A stretch of DNA of 64,000 bases from Prochlorococcus sp. AG-402-N08. GTDB taxonomy: Bacteria; Cyanobacteriota; Cyanobacteriia; PCC-6307; Cyanobiaceae. The notes beneath the pieces were generated by a model. The model searched no databases. It had not been told where the DNA came from and worked only from the letters and a program-made list of their open reading frames with translations. The position numbers and the translations under genes were made by a program. Location of the stretch: positions 186,001 through 250,000 of the forward strand of contig QCIS01000001.1 in assembly GCA_003216535.1 (NCBI GenBank). The letters are read 5' to 3'. Below are positions 56,834 through 64,000 of the stretch, one piece after another (the stretch's first letter is position 1; every line of letters begins with the position of its first letter).

Positions 56834-58054
56834 ATGAGTGGTTTTAATTTTGATGTAATTACATTGTTCCCTAAAGCTTTTGAATTAATAAATAACTTAG
56901 GGGTCATAACAAGAGCTCTAGATAAGAATTTGATCGATGTAAATTTACATGATTTAAGAGAATATGGAGAAGGTTCTTACAGGCAAGTAGACGATAAGCC
57001 TTATGGAGGAGGAGCAGGTATGGTATTAAAACCTGAACCTATTTATAAGGCATATGAATCAATTAGAAAATTACCGAAAAGTAAAACTTTGCTGATGACC
57101 CCGCAGGGTAAAGTCTTAAAGCAAAAGGATCTTGCAAGATGGTCCACTTTGGATCAAATAATAATTATTTGTGGTCAATATGAAGGTTTTGATGAAAGGA
57201 TTAGATGTTTAGCTGATGAAGAGATATCGATAGGCGATTATGTACTTTCTGGAGGTGAAGTACCAGCTATATCAATAATTAACGGTTTGACTAGATTATT
57301 ACCAGGAACTCTTGGTGATCCAGACTCCTTAGTTGATGAGAGTCATAATTCTTCTTTATTAGAATATCCTCAATACACAAGGCCGTTAACTTTTAAAGAT
57401 ATGAAAGTGCCAGATGTTCTAGTGAGTGGGAATCATGAAGAGATTAAATCGTGGAGAAGACGAAAAAGTTTTGAAAGAACATTGGAGAGAAGAAGTGACT
57501 TAATTTCAAATGAAAACTACAAAAAATCCCCACAAAGTAAGAGAATAATAAAAGAATATAATCAATTCATGAAATTTAGAATAGGTAATGGATACGATAT
57601 TCACAGACTAGTAGAGAATAGAGATTTAATTATTGGAGGAGTAAAATTGCATCATCCTGAAAATTTAGGATTGGATGGTCATAGTGATGCTGATGTTTTA
57701 AGTCACTCAATAATGGATGCATTATTGGGAGCACTTTCGCTGGGCGACATAGGTAAGTATTTCCCCCCATCTGATGAAAAATGGAAAAATGCTGACAGCT
57801 TGTTTTTGTTATCAAAAGTAAATAACTTGATAAGACAAGATGGTTGGGAAATAAACAATATTGATAGTGTTCTTGTTGCTGAAAGGCCAAAAATCATGCC
57901 ACACATAAAACTAATGAAAAAAAATATTTCTGAAATATTAAATATTGATGAAAATTTAATTGGGATTAAAGCAACCACGAATGAAAAATTGGGTCCAGAA
58001 GGGAGAGAAGAGGGCATAAGTTGCCATTCAGTAGTTCTACTTGAGAAAAAATGA
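56834..58054 (+). CDS. TrmD-IspF fusion: tRNA m1G37 methyltransferase + MECDP synthase
   Basis: One 406-aa reading frame encodes two full enzymes. Residues 1 to about 240 are TrmD ([54 protein letters not shown]), the knotted SAM enzyme making m1G37 in tRNA. From Met246 (ATG at 57569) it is IspF (GNGYDIHRL with metal Asp/His, [42 protein letters not shown]), the MEP-pathway cyclase. Both domains have normal length, with a linker of roughly 10-20 residues ([16 protein letters not shown]). Either a fusion protein or internal initiation at 57569 is possible. Start abuts era; end overlaps next gene by 4 nt. Confidence 0.9.
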   Translation: MSGFNFDVITLFPKAFELINNLGVITRALDKNLIDVNLHDLREYGEGSYRQVDDKPYGGGAGMVLKPEPIYKAYESIRKLPKSKTLLMTPQGKVLKQKDLARWSTLDQIIIICGQYEGFDERIRCLADEEISIGDYVLSGGEVPAISIINGLTRLLPGTLGDPDSLVDESHNSSLLEYPQYTRPLTFKDMKVPDVLVSGNHEEIKSWRRRKSFERTLERRSDLISNENYKKSPQSKRIIKEYNQFMKFRIGNGYDIHRLVENRDLIIGGVKLHHPENLGLDGHSDADVLSHSIMDALLGALSLGDIGKYFPPSDEKWKNADSLFLLSKVNNLIRQDGWEINNIDSVLVAERPKIMPHIKLMKKNISEILNIDENLIGIKATTNEKLGPEGREEGISCHSVVLLEKK

Positions 58055-58497
58055 GATTTAATTTAAATTTGAAAAAAAAATTTCAAAAATTTTGTTTATT
58101 ATTCATTTGCTTAGTAGTTTTATTTTTTCAATCTGATATTCCCAATCTAAAAGCTTTTACAATGGATAATTATCAAAGTGAAATGGTTATAGAGGAATTA
58201 AGACTTAAAGTACCTGCCGATGCAAAAGCAGCTTGGTTAAATGCTGAAAAAGAAATATGGGAGCCATGGTTATCTTCTCAAGATGGTTTTTTGGGAAGAC
58301 AATTATTTTGGGATAAAGAAAAAGAAGAAGCTTTAATATTGGTAAATTGGAAAAGTAAGAAATTATGGAAAAGCATACCAATGTCAGAAGTAAATGTAGT
58401 TCAACAAAAATTTGAAGATAATGTTAAAGCTGCTCTAAATGTTGGCGAAAATCCTTTTGAATTAATTTATGAGGGAGAATTAGATAAGCAGAGATGA
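58051..58497 (+). CDS. TIGR03792 family protein (ABM-like domain), exported
   Basis: A cyanobacterial protein of unknown function. A basic head and hydrophobic segment ([15 protein letters not shown]) form a signal peptide or anchor. The remaining 105 residues ([67 protein letters not shown]) look like an antibiotic-biosynthesis-monooxygenase-type dimeric alpha-beta barrel, which I place in TIGR03792 from memory. It overlaps trmD-ispF and larB by 4 nt each, so the operon is tightly coupled. Confidence 0.78.
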   Translation: MRFNLNLKKKFQKFCLLFICLVVLFFQSDIPNLKAFTMDNYQSEMVIEELRLKVPADAKAAWLNAEKEIWEPWLSSQDGFLGRQLFWDKEKEEALILVNWKSKKLWKSIPMSEVNVVQQKFEDNVKAALNVGENPFELIYEGELDKQR

Positions 58498-59150
58498 ATT
58501 TTGATATTAAGTTTGATTTTCAAAGAAGAGATAGGCTTGGAATCATTGAGGCTATTTGGGGCCAAGATAAGAGTATCGACCAATTAGAGAGATTATCTGA
58601 AAATGTATTAAGTAAAAATGAGGTTGTTTTCATTACTAGGATTAATAGTGAAAAGGCTAATTATCTTTTAGAGTTGTATGATGATGCACGATTCTATGAA
58701 GAAGCAAATTGCTTAATAATTGGGAAAAATCTGAATAAAATTAATACGAATAAAAAAGTTGCCATAATTTCAGGCGGCACAAGCGATTTGGCCGTAACCC
58801 TTGAAGCAAAATTAGCGCTTGAAATTTATGGAGTGAATTGTCAATCTTTTTTAGATGTTGGAGTAGCTGGACTTCATCGATTGATGAGTCAGTTAGAAGA
58901 AATTAATAAATATGATGTATTAATAGTTTGTGCTGGAATGGAAGGAGCTTTGGCAACAGTTGTGGGGGGATTGTTGGCACAACCGATAATTGCAATACCT
59001 GTCTCAGTCGGCTACGGGGTTAGCAAGGATGGGAGTACAGCTTTAAATAGTATGTTGTCAAGTTGTTCTCCAGGTATTGCAGTTATGAATATAGATAATG
59101 GTTATGGAGCAGCAATGGCGGCTCTCAGAATTATTAAAGTTATTTCCTGA
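58494..59150 (+). CDS. larB: LarB-like protein (PurE-related carboxylase)
   Basis: LarB carboxylates the pyridinium ring of nicotinate adenine dinucleotide and hydrolyses it, the first step of nickel-pincer cofactor synthesis. The PurE-like C-terminal half is clear: VAIISGGTSDLAVTLEAKLALEIYG, DVGVAGLHRL, DVLIVCAGMEGALATVVGGLLAQPIIAIPVSVGYG and MNIDNGYGAAMAALRI. The N-terminal 80 residues are the usual LarB head (KEIVYGEGK-type region is diverged here). Length 218 aa. No larC or larE gene is in the window, so its role here is uncertain. It is the last gene of the era operon. Confidence 0.85.
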   Translation: MNFDIKFDFQRRDRLGIIEAIWGQDKSIDQLERLSENVLSKNEVVFITRINSEKANYLLELYDDARFYEEANCLIIGKNLNKINTNKKVAIISGGTSDLAVTLEAKLALEIYGVNCQSFLDVGVAGLHRLMSQLEEINKYDVLIVCAGMEGALATVVGGLLAQPIIAIPVSVGYGVSKDGSTALNSMLSSCSPGIAVMNIDNGYGAAMAALRIIKVIS

Positions 59151-59154
59151 ATAT

Positions 59155-59286
59155 TTACTTTTTTTCTATTTCTAATAGGTTTTCTATCCATAAATTAAGT
59201 TGTTTTGATAGCATTCCTTCTTCTCTCATTTTGATTGCTTTTATCACTACTTCTGTATTTACCCACTCTGGAAATCTTTTCGGCAT
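59155..59286 (-). CDS. Small ORF, 43 aa, unknown
   Basis: A short minus-strand ORF not in the track. It begins MPKRFPEWVNTEVV and continues as an amphipathic, charged helix (IKAIKMREEGMLSKQLNLWIENLLEIEKK) with a Trp near each end. It has no signal or membrane segment. Its stop lies 4 nt after the convergent larB stop. The balanced composition, rather than random AT-rich residues, suggests a real gene, but it is unconfirmed. Confidence 0.45.
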   Translation of the reverse strand: MPKRFPEWVNTEVVIKAIKMREEGMLSKQLNLWIENLLEIEKK

Positions 59287-59353
59287 TTATTTTTATATTC
59301 AGTAATTTTAATTTGGTACAAATTTTTAAAAAGACAAGATCTAAGTAACAAAT

Positions 59354-59521
59354 TTAATCTTTTATGTTTAATTTTGTACCTAATCTAGACAGCTCAGAAG
59401 AGTTACGTTCACTTTCTACATTTTTTAATCTTTCAATTAACTCAGAGAGATCTTTGTGTGCTAACTCCCCATTTCGCTCCCATTTTAAAGAACTTGAATT
59501 ATTGTCAGTTTTTTCTTTCAT
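59354..59521 (-). CDS. Small ORF, 55 aa, unknown
   Basis: A second minus-strand ORF missed by the track. The product is charged and soluble: MKEKTDNNSSSLKWERNGELAHKDLSELIERLKNVESERNSSELSRLGTKLNIKD. The middle (ELAHKDLSELIERLKNVES) has the heptad look of a coiled coil. It lies 67 nt upstream of the 43-aa ORF on the same strand, so the two may share a transcript. It is unrecognised. Coding is supported by composition only. Confidence 0.45.
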   Translation of the reverse strand: MKEKTDNNSSSLKWERNGELAHKDLSELIERLKNVESERNSSELSRLGTKLNIKD

Positions 59522-59633
59522 TATTTTGATGAAGTAATAAGAATATAAAACGAAAAAAGAAAAAAATAGGTAAATGTTTCAAGCTTAAACTTAAAAAATT
59601 ATGAAGATTTTTAATATAAAAAAGTTTTATATT

Positions 59634-59843
59634 TTAACCACCCCCAACTATTGAAACGATTTCTAAATTATCCCCATCTTTAAGTTTCACTTTTTCCCAT
59701 TTTATTGAATTAATAATTAAATTATTTAACTCCACGACAATTGTGTTGGGTTTATATCCCATTAAATTTAAAGCTGAAGATAGGAGAGCATTTTCTTGAT
59801 CAAGTTCTATTTTTTTTTCTTCTCCATTAACTTTAATTTTCAT
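59634..59843 (-). CDS. thiS: Sulfur carrier protein ThiS
   Basis: ThiS carries the sulfur for the thiazole ring of thiamin as a C-terminal thiocarboxylate. The 69-aa ubiquitin-like protein starts MKIKVNGEEKKIEL and ends in DGDNLEIVSIVGGG, the Gly-Gly terminus required for activation. It overlaps the thiE end by 11 nt on the same strand, so synthesis of both is coupled. Confidence 0.93.
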   Translation of the reverse strand: MKIKVNGEEKKIELDQENALLSSALNLMGYKPNTIVVELNNLIINSIKWEKVKLKDGDNLEIVSIVGGG

Positions 59844-60897
59844 GAGACAGCTCTTTTAGGATCATAATAGCGTCTTCTTTAGGATTTTCAGAATTCATTA
59901 ATTGCGAAACTAAGGCAACTTTTTTAATCCCATTTCTTCTTAAATATGAAATATTATTTACCTTAATTCCTCCGATGGCAAACCAAGGAATTTTTAAATC
60001 TGTAGTTAATGTTTTGATCTTTTCAATATCTAAAGGTTTTTTGTTCTTTTTAGTTGCAGTTTCAAATACTGGTCCTATTCCTATGTAATCACAACCCTCC
60101 TCAAGGGCATAAGAAATATCAATTTCATTATTTGCGCTAATACCAATAATTTTTGAATATCCTAATAATTTTCTTGCGGTTTTTAAGTTTAAATCATCTT
60201 GTCCAAGATGAATTCCATCCGCATTTGATGCTAGAGCTATATCGAGTCTGTCGTTAACGATGAACAAAGAATTATATTTTTTACATAGATTTTTAATCTG
60301 AATCGCTTCTCGAAGATGATCTTTATCAGTTCCCGTTTTAAATCTATATTGAATTATTCTTACTCCTGCAATTAAAATCTCTTCTATGACTTCTAATAAA
60401 TTGTCTAAATTGTCCTTTTGATCTGTTATGACATACAAGTCATTTTCTTTTAATATTTCCTCTGACTTCATACACTTGTTTAAACTTAATAAGTCGATTT
60501 CTATAGTGTAAATTTCATATCTAATTTCCGAGGCGACTTTTGAAAGCTCATGGTTATTTAGCCTTGAGAATTCTTCTATGACTCTTAATGCTTCTTGAAC
60601 TCTTCCTGAATTAGAACTTATAATTTGCTCAGAAGTTTTTCTGTTGATTTGCTCTTGATGAGTCAATCCTTTGGATTTGTCCTCTATGTGATTTCTAGAT
60701 TGTTTATAAACTTCTAAATGATTTTTTCCTAAAATTTGTCTAAAATTTTTAATCCTTTCAACATATTTTTCTTTGCCTAGACCAAATCTAGCCCAATCCT
60801 CTAGTACTCTTAATCCTTCTCTAGCTCTATCTAGATTAGCGTCAATAATTTGATAAATTCTTAAATCTTCAGCGTTTGTAGGATTGGAATTCGGCAT
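59833..60897 (-). CDS. thiE: ThiD2-ThiE fusion, thiamin phosphate synthase
   Basis: A two-domain protein typical of cyanobacteria. Residues 1 to about 145 (IIDANLDRAREGLRVLEDWARFGLG, GRVQEALRVIEEFSRL) match the ThiD2 domain, described as an HMP-phosphate kinase. Residues 150-354 are the ThiE barrel that joins HMP-PP to the thiazole: LYVITD, IIQYRFKTGTD, FIVNDRLDIALASNADGIHLGQDDL, YIGIGPVFETATKK and PWFAIGGIKVNN. Length 354 aa. It overlaps thiS and lies 7 nt after ribF. Confidence 0.93.
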   Translation of the reverse strand: MPNSNPTNAEDLRIYQIIDANLDRAREGLRVLEDWARFGLGKEKYVERIKNFRQILGKNHLEVYKQSRNHIEDKSKGLTHQEQINRKTSEQIISSNSGRVQEALRVIEEFSRLNNHELSKVASEIRYEIYTIEIDLLSLNKCMKSEEILKENDLYVITDQKDNLDNLLEVIEEILIAGVRIIQYRFKTGTDKDHLREAIQIKNLCKKYNSLFIVNDRLDIALASNADGIHLGQDDLNLKTARKLLGYSKIIGISANNEIDISYALEEGCDYIGIGPVFETATKKNKKPLDIEKIKTLTTDLKIPWFAIGGIKVNNISYLRRNGIKKVALVSQLMNSENPKEDAIMILKELSHEN

Positions 60898-60904
60898 TCT
60901 TAAA

Positions 60905-61888
60905 TTATTTTTTGTTTTGTTTAAAAATTTTTAGAGCATTATCTCTATCTTTTTTAATTTGATTAGAAAGTTGCTCTATATTCCTGAACTTGATTTGAGA
61001 TCTAAGCTTTTCAACTGGTTCTACAGAGAGATTTAAACCATATAGATCGATGTCTTTATTAATTAAATGAACTTCAACTGCAGATGGTAATGAAGGATTT
61101 ATTGTTGGTTGAGAGCCAAGATTCATGACAGATTCAATTTTTTGGTTGGAATTTTCTATAGTTGTCCAAGCTGCATAGACTCCTTCTCCAGGTAAGAATT
61201 TCCTGCCATCTATTTCAAGATTTGCGGTAGGCCAGCCTATACTTTTCCCAATCCCTTTACCTTTAACAACCTTTCCATTAAAACTATAAGGCCTTTTAAG
61301 CATTTTGAAAGCATTTTTCAGATCACTTTTATCTAATAAACCTCTTATTCTGCTGCTGCTGATTCTACCTTCTTTGTCTTCTAGAATTGGAGTAATTTTT
61401 AGTTTTATGTCCGTATCTTTAATAGTATTTTCTATAGTATTTATGTCTCCACTTCTTCTAAAACCAAATTTAAAATTAGCACCCACAGAAATATTTTTTG
61501 CTTGTAATTGATTTATCAAAATATCTCTTACAAATATTTCCGCACTTAATTTTGATAGTTCCTCATCAAAAGGAATCAGAATCAACTGTTCAATCCCGAG
61601 CTCTTCAAGAATAGGTAGTTTTTCATAAGGAAGATCAAGTCTAAGACGCGTTTCTTTGTATAGAACTTCTCTAGGATGAGGCCAAAAGCTTGCAATTGTT
61701 GGGGTATATTGATTTTCTTCAACTACACTTTTTATTAATTTCCTGTGACCAGCATGTAGGCCATCAAAACTTCCAATAGCTATTGAAGTAGGATTCTTAA
61801 CTTCAGATGGCGATATTAAAGAGATCAAAAGATTACGTGCAATTTTATGATTTTGATGGCAAATTTGAATAGATAATAGTTTATTCAA
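60905..61888 (-). CDS. ribF: Bifunctional riboflavin kinase/FAD synthetase RibF
   Basis: RibF makes FMN and FAD. The N-terminal nucleotidyltransferase domain has SIAIGSFDGLHAGHRKLI (HIGH-like) and ISVGANFKFGFRRSGDINT; SSSRIRGLL is the conserved SST/R-IR block. The C-terminal kinase domain has GKVVKGKGIGKSIGWPTANLEI, GVYAAWTTI and VHLINKDIDLYG. Length 327 aa. An N-terminal extension of about 25 residues precedes the core, so a later start is possible. It leads the ribF-thiE-thiS series. Confidence 0.94.
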   Translation of the reverse strand: MNKLLSIQICHQNHKIARNLLISLISPSEVKNPTSIAIGSFDGLHAGHRKLIKSVVEENQYTPTIASFWPHPREVLYKETRLRLDLPYEKLPILEELGIEQLILIPFDEELSKLSAEIFVRDILINQLQAKNISVGANFKFGFRRSGDINTIENTIKDTDIKLKITPILEDKEGRISSSRIRGLLDKSDLKNAFKMLKRPYSFNGKVVKGKGIGKSIGWPTANLEIDGRKFLPGEGVYAAWTTIENSNQKIESVMNLGSQPTINPSLPSAVEVHLINKDIDLYGLNLSVEPVEKLRSQIKFRNIEQLSNQIKKDRDNALKIFKQNKK

Positions 61889-61896
61889 TCAAATGA

Positions 61897-62430
61897 ATGT
61901 CTGACAAAATTGATTTTCAGTCCCTTTCATTTGGAATGCGACGCATTGGATGGATACGCTTTTGGGTTCAATCCATTTTAGGTGTTGTTGTTGCAGCTGT
62001 TTTGCTTTTTTCAAATGTTGTAAATAATAGCGAAGGACAGCTTGGCTTGGCTCCTGGTCTATTACTTACTACAATATCTTTGATTTTACTACTTATTAGT
62101 CTTTGGCAAGGTTGGTTAATAGTTAGAACAGGAAGAGCAATCGGAAGCAACGCAAGACCCTCAAGAGGACAAACCAGTAAATTAATAAAAAGAGGTCTAA
62201 TAGTTGATTTATTAGGAATTTTATTTGGATTAATTGGCTATCAAGCTCTTATGGGCGCCTTATTTATACAAGCATCCTCTCAGACGACTGGACAATTGAT
62301 AACAGCGACATCTGATATCCCAATTACTGGACTTGAAATATTATCAGTTCTCAGCAACACACAAGTTATTGCTGCTCATTTCTTTGGACTTTGCTTTTCT
62401 TTATGGCTTTTAAGAAGGATTTACAAATGA
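61897..62430 (+). CDS. DUF3611 family membrane protein
   Basis: A cyanobacterial and plastid family of unknown function, assigned from memory. Four hydrophobic segments (about residues 20-42, 50-72, 105-128, 150-172) with a cytosolic loop [28 protein letters not shown] in the middle. The N terminus [25 protein letters not shown] is typical. Length 177 aa. Divergent from ribF with only 8 nt between the starts. Its 3' end overlaps surE by 21 nt. Confidence 0.82.
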   Translation: MSDKIDFQSLSFGMRRIGWIRFWVQSILGVVVAAVLLFSNVVNNSEGQLGLAPGLLLTTISLILLLISLWQGWLIVRTGRAIGSNARPSRGQTSKLIKRGLIVDLLGILFGLIGYQALMGALFIQASSQTTGQLITATSDIPITGLEILSVLSNTQVIAAHFFGLCFSLWLLRRIYK

Positions 62431-63219
62431 ATTATTAATTTTAGGTAAGTCTTCTAAATTACCTCTCCAAAATAAATCTGGTTCTAAAGGTGTAAGTGAT
62501 ATTTTATTATTTTGTATTTGAGATACATCACTTGGCCAATTCTTGGGACCATAACCTTTTGACTTAAGATCTAAAACTACCTCACCTGCTAACCAATAAT
62601 AATCATCACCCCTCGGGTCTTCTCTTTTGGAAAATTGATTTTTATATTTTCTTACCGACAATCTAGTCCAGGATAATTCTTTTATTTTGTTTTTCGCGCA
62701 AGGGGGTATATTCAAATTTAATAGAAGTGAAGCTGGCCAACTATCCTTAATGGCTTGTTCGGCAATATTCATTGCAATTTCTCCAGCAAATTCAAAATTC
62801 TTCCATTTAAAACTAGCGACACTTATTGCCATGGAGGGAACATTTTCTAAAGTGCCTTCCATAGCTGCAGCAACTGTTCCTGAACAAAAAATATCCGTTC
62901 CTAAATTTGGCCCATGATTTATTCCAGATAGAACTAGATCAGGTTTATTATCTAAGAGTTCAGATAGTGCTAATTTGACGCAATCAGCAGGCGTGCCCGA
63001 ACATCCCCAAGCTTCAATTCCTTCCTCAAATAATTCGTTTGCTTTTTCCACTCTTAATGGAGACTGTAAAGTAAGACCATGACCAGTAGCTGATCTTTCT
63101 TGGTCAGGACATACTACTTTTACCTTATGACCTTTTTTTTGCGCTGCTTTTGCTAGAGCTCTTATTCCCGCTGCAAAAACTCCATCATCATTGCTAATTA
63201 ATATATTTAACGGTTTCAT
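62410..63219 (-). CDS. surE: 5'/3'-nucleotidase SurE
   Basis: SurE is a metal-dependent nucleoside monophosphatase. [21 protein letters not shown] with the metal Asp pair is at the N terminus; [26 protein letters not shown], and [30 protein letters not shown] with metal Asn and the conserved SGT are also present. Length 269 aa. It overlaps the end of the DUF3611 gene and is divergent from pheS. Confidence 0.95.
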   Translation of the reverse strand: MKPLNILISNDDGVFAAGIRALAKAAQKKGHKVKVVCPDQERSATGHGLTLQSPLRVEKANELFEEGIEAWGCSGTPADCVKLALSELLDNKPDLVLSGINHGPNLGTDIFCSGTVAAAMEGTLENVPSMAISVASFKWKNFEFAGEIAMNIAEQAIKDSWPASLLLNLNIPPCAKNKIKELSWTRLSVRKYKNQFSKREDPRGDDYYWLAGEVVLDLKSKGYGPKNWPSDVSQIQNNKISLTPLEPDLFWRGNLEDLPKINNSFVNPS

Positions 63220-63287
63220 TATTCAATAAATTTTATTTATGGACAATATTTAAGTAAGATAAAGCAATACTTATTTTTACTATATCA

Positions 63288-64000
63288 GTGAGTCAAATTG
63301 AATCATTAAGTCAAATTGAGGAAAAACTAAATAATCTTTCTCTAACAGCAAAAAATAATATAGATAATGCTAATACTCATGAAGAACTGGATCAATTAAG
63401 AGTATCCTTGTTAGGAAAAAAAGGTGATTTGTCAATTATTTTGAAAACAATGGGTCAATTATCTGCTACTGATAGACCAATTGTTGGCCAGAAGGCAAAT
63501 TTAATAAAGATAAATTTGCAAGAACTAATAACTGAAAGAAAAAATCAACTGAATAGTGAAGCCTTAGACAAAAAGATTAAAACAGAAAAAATTGATGTAA
63601 CTATCCCTTCAGTTGGAACACCTCCTGGGAACAAACATCCTTTAATATCAACTCAAGATGAAATAATAGATATTTTTTGTGGTTTAGGATACTCAGTTGA
63701 AAGTGGCCCTGAAATAGAAACTGATTTTTATAATTTTGAGTCTCTAAATATACCTAAAAATCATCCCGCAAGAGATATGCAGGATACTTTCTACTTAGAT
63801 GAAAATCGACTTTTAAGGACTCATACTTCTCCTGTTCAGATAAGATACTTAGAGAACAATCCTCCTCCAGTAAGAATTATTGCTCCAGGGAGAGTTTACA
63901 GGAGAGATGCTGTAGATGCTACTCATTCCCCTGTATTTAATCAGGTTGAGGTTCTATGCATCGATCAAGATATTAATTTTAGTCATTTAAGAGGAACAGT
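63288..64000 (+). CDS. pheS: Phenylalanyl-tRNA synthetase alpha subunit, 5' part
   Basis: The frame is open from the GTG at 63288 to the window end (about 237 codons). The N-terminal coiled coil ([17 protein letters not shown]) is followed by [17 protein letters not shown] and [16 protein letters not shown], then class II motifs: [37 protein letters not shown] and [11 protein letters not shown] ... [20 protein letters not shown]. These match PheS. It was left out of the ORF track because the 3' end is missing. Confidence 0.95.
   Translation, partial: MSQIESLSQIEEKLNNLSLTAKNNIDNANTHEELDQLRVSLLGKKGDLSIILKTMGQLSATDRPIVGQKANLIKINLQELITERKNQLNSEALDKKIKTEKIDVTIPSVGTPPGNKHPLISTQDEIIDIFCGLGYSVESGPEIETDFYNFESLNIPKNHPARDMQDTFYLDENRLLRTHTSPVQIRYLENNPPPVRIIAPGRVYRRDAVDATHSPVFNQVEVLCIDQDINFSHLRGT

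Noticed and set aside
1-64000. CRISPR array, insertion sequence, prophage, integrase or genomic island boundary
   Set aside because: None of the typical repeats, transposase or integrase motifs is seen; the three tRNAs have no flanking partial copies.

Overview
The window looks like a piece of a streamlined, AT-rich marine picocyanobacterial chromosome, most likely a high-light-adapted Prochlorococcus. The evidence is very low GC, tiny intergenic gaps with many tail-to-tail overlaps, a high-light-inducible (Hli) protein, cyanobacterium-restricted families (DUF1825, DUF3086, DUF3119, DUF3611, TIGR03792, Ftn2/ZipN), a ClpP3/ClpR pair, a nickel superoxide dismutase, and a lipid A operon with no Kdo genes nearby. 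Strain assignment is inference. I see no rRNA, CRISPR array, insertion sequence, phage gene or integrase; this is mainly core genome.

Layout. 1-4.2 kb (+): outer membrane assembly and lipid A (bamA 3' end, lpxC, fabZ, lpxA, lpxB), then exported msrA. 4.8-6.9 kb (-): pepA and a GIY-YIG-like orphan. 7-9.4 kb (+): DUF1825, tyrS, pyrF. 9.4-13.6 kb (-): plsY, DUF3086, DUF3119, an MlaE-type lipid permease and a GPH sugar symporter. tRNA-Gly and glgX follow. 15.8-16.4 kb is the largest gene-poor gap. 16.4-18.2 kb: HU, then several very small membrane or secreted proteins and hli. 18.2-22.8 kb (-): PIN/TRAM protein, clpR, clpP3, ilvC, cobD. 22.9-25 kb: hemW, panB, SRP RNA. 25-30 kb (-): miaB, ddl, a small membrane protein, ftsQ, ftsZ, with tRNA-His upstream. 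30.2-32.9 kb (+): an amidohydrolase/FAD-oxidase pair of unknown role. 32.9-35.4 kb (-): tRNA-Leu, argD, folC. 35.6-35.9 kb: two overlapping tiny membrane-protein genes. 35.9-40.7 kb: murA, then a TrmH/SpoU methylase, lpdA and trpC. 40.7-42.2 kb: nickel SOD locus. 42.3-49.4 kb: FKBP, lnt, mnmA, nnr, a sigma factor and pdhA. 49.5-59.2 kb (+): ftn2, ffh, rpsP, phoH, BI-1 family, then the tightly packed era / trmD-ispF / TIGR03792 / larB operon. 59.2-61.9 kb (-): two small ORFs, thiS, thiD2-thiE, ribF. 62-64 kb: DUF3611, surE, and the 5' end of pheS.

How it fits together. Envelope building (lipid A, peptidoglycan, lipoprotein acylation, phospholipid), division (FtsZ, FtsQ, Ftn2), protein targeting (Ffh and its RNA both present, 27 kb apart) and cofactor synthesis (thiamin, FAD, cobamide, pantothenate) dominate.

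Most notable observations: trmD and ispF are joined in one reading frame. The TrmH-family gene has no standard start in its own frame, and an upstream TTG frame joins it only across a T6A slippery-type heptamer. argD begins 5 nt after a tRNA-Leu. A promoter-like element drives two overlapping genes of 35 and 36 codons that the ORF track misses. The nickel SOD genes face a His-rich permease, with a 42-nt tail overlap.
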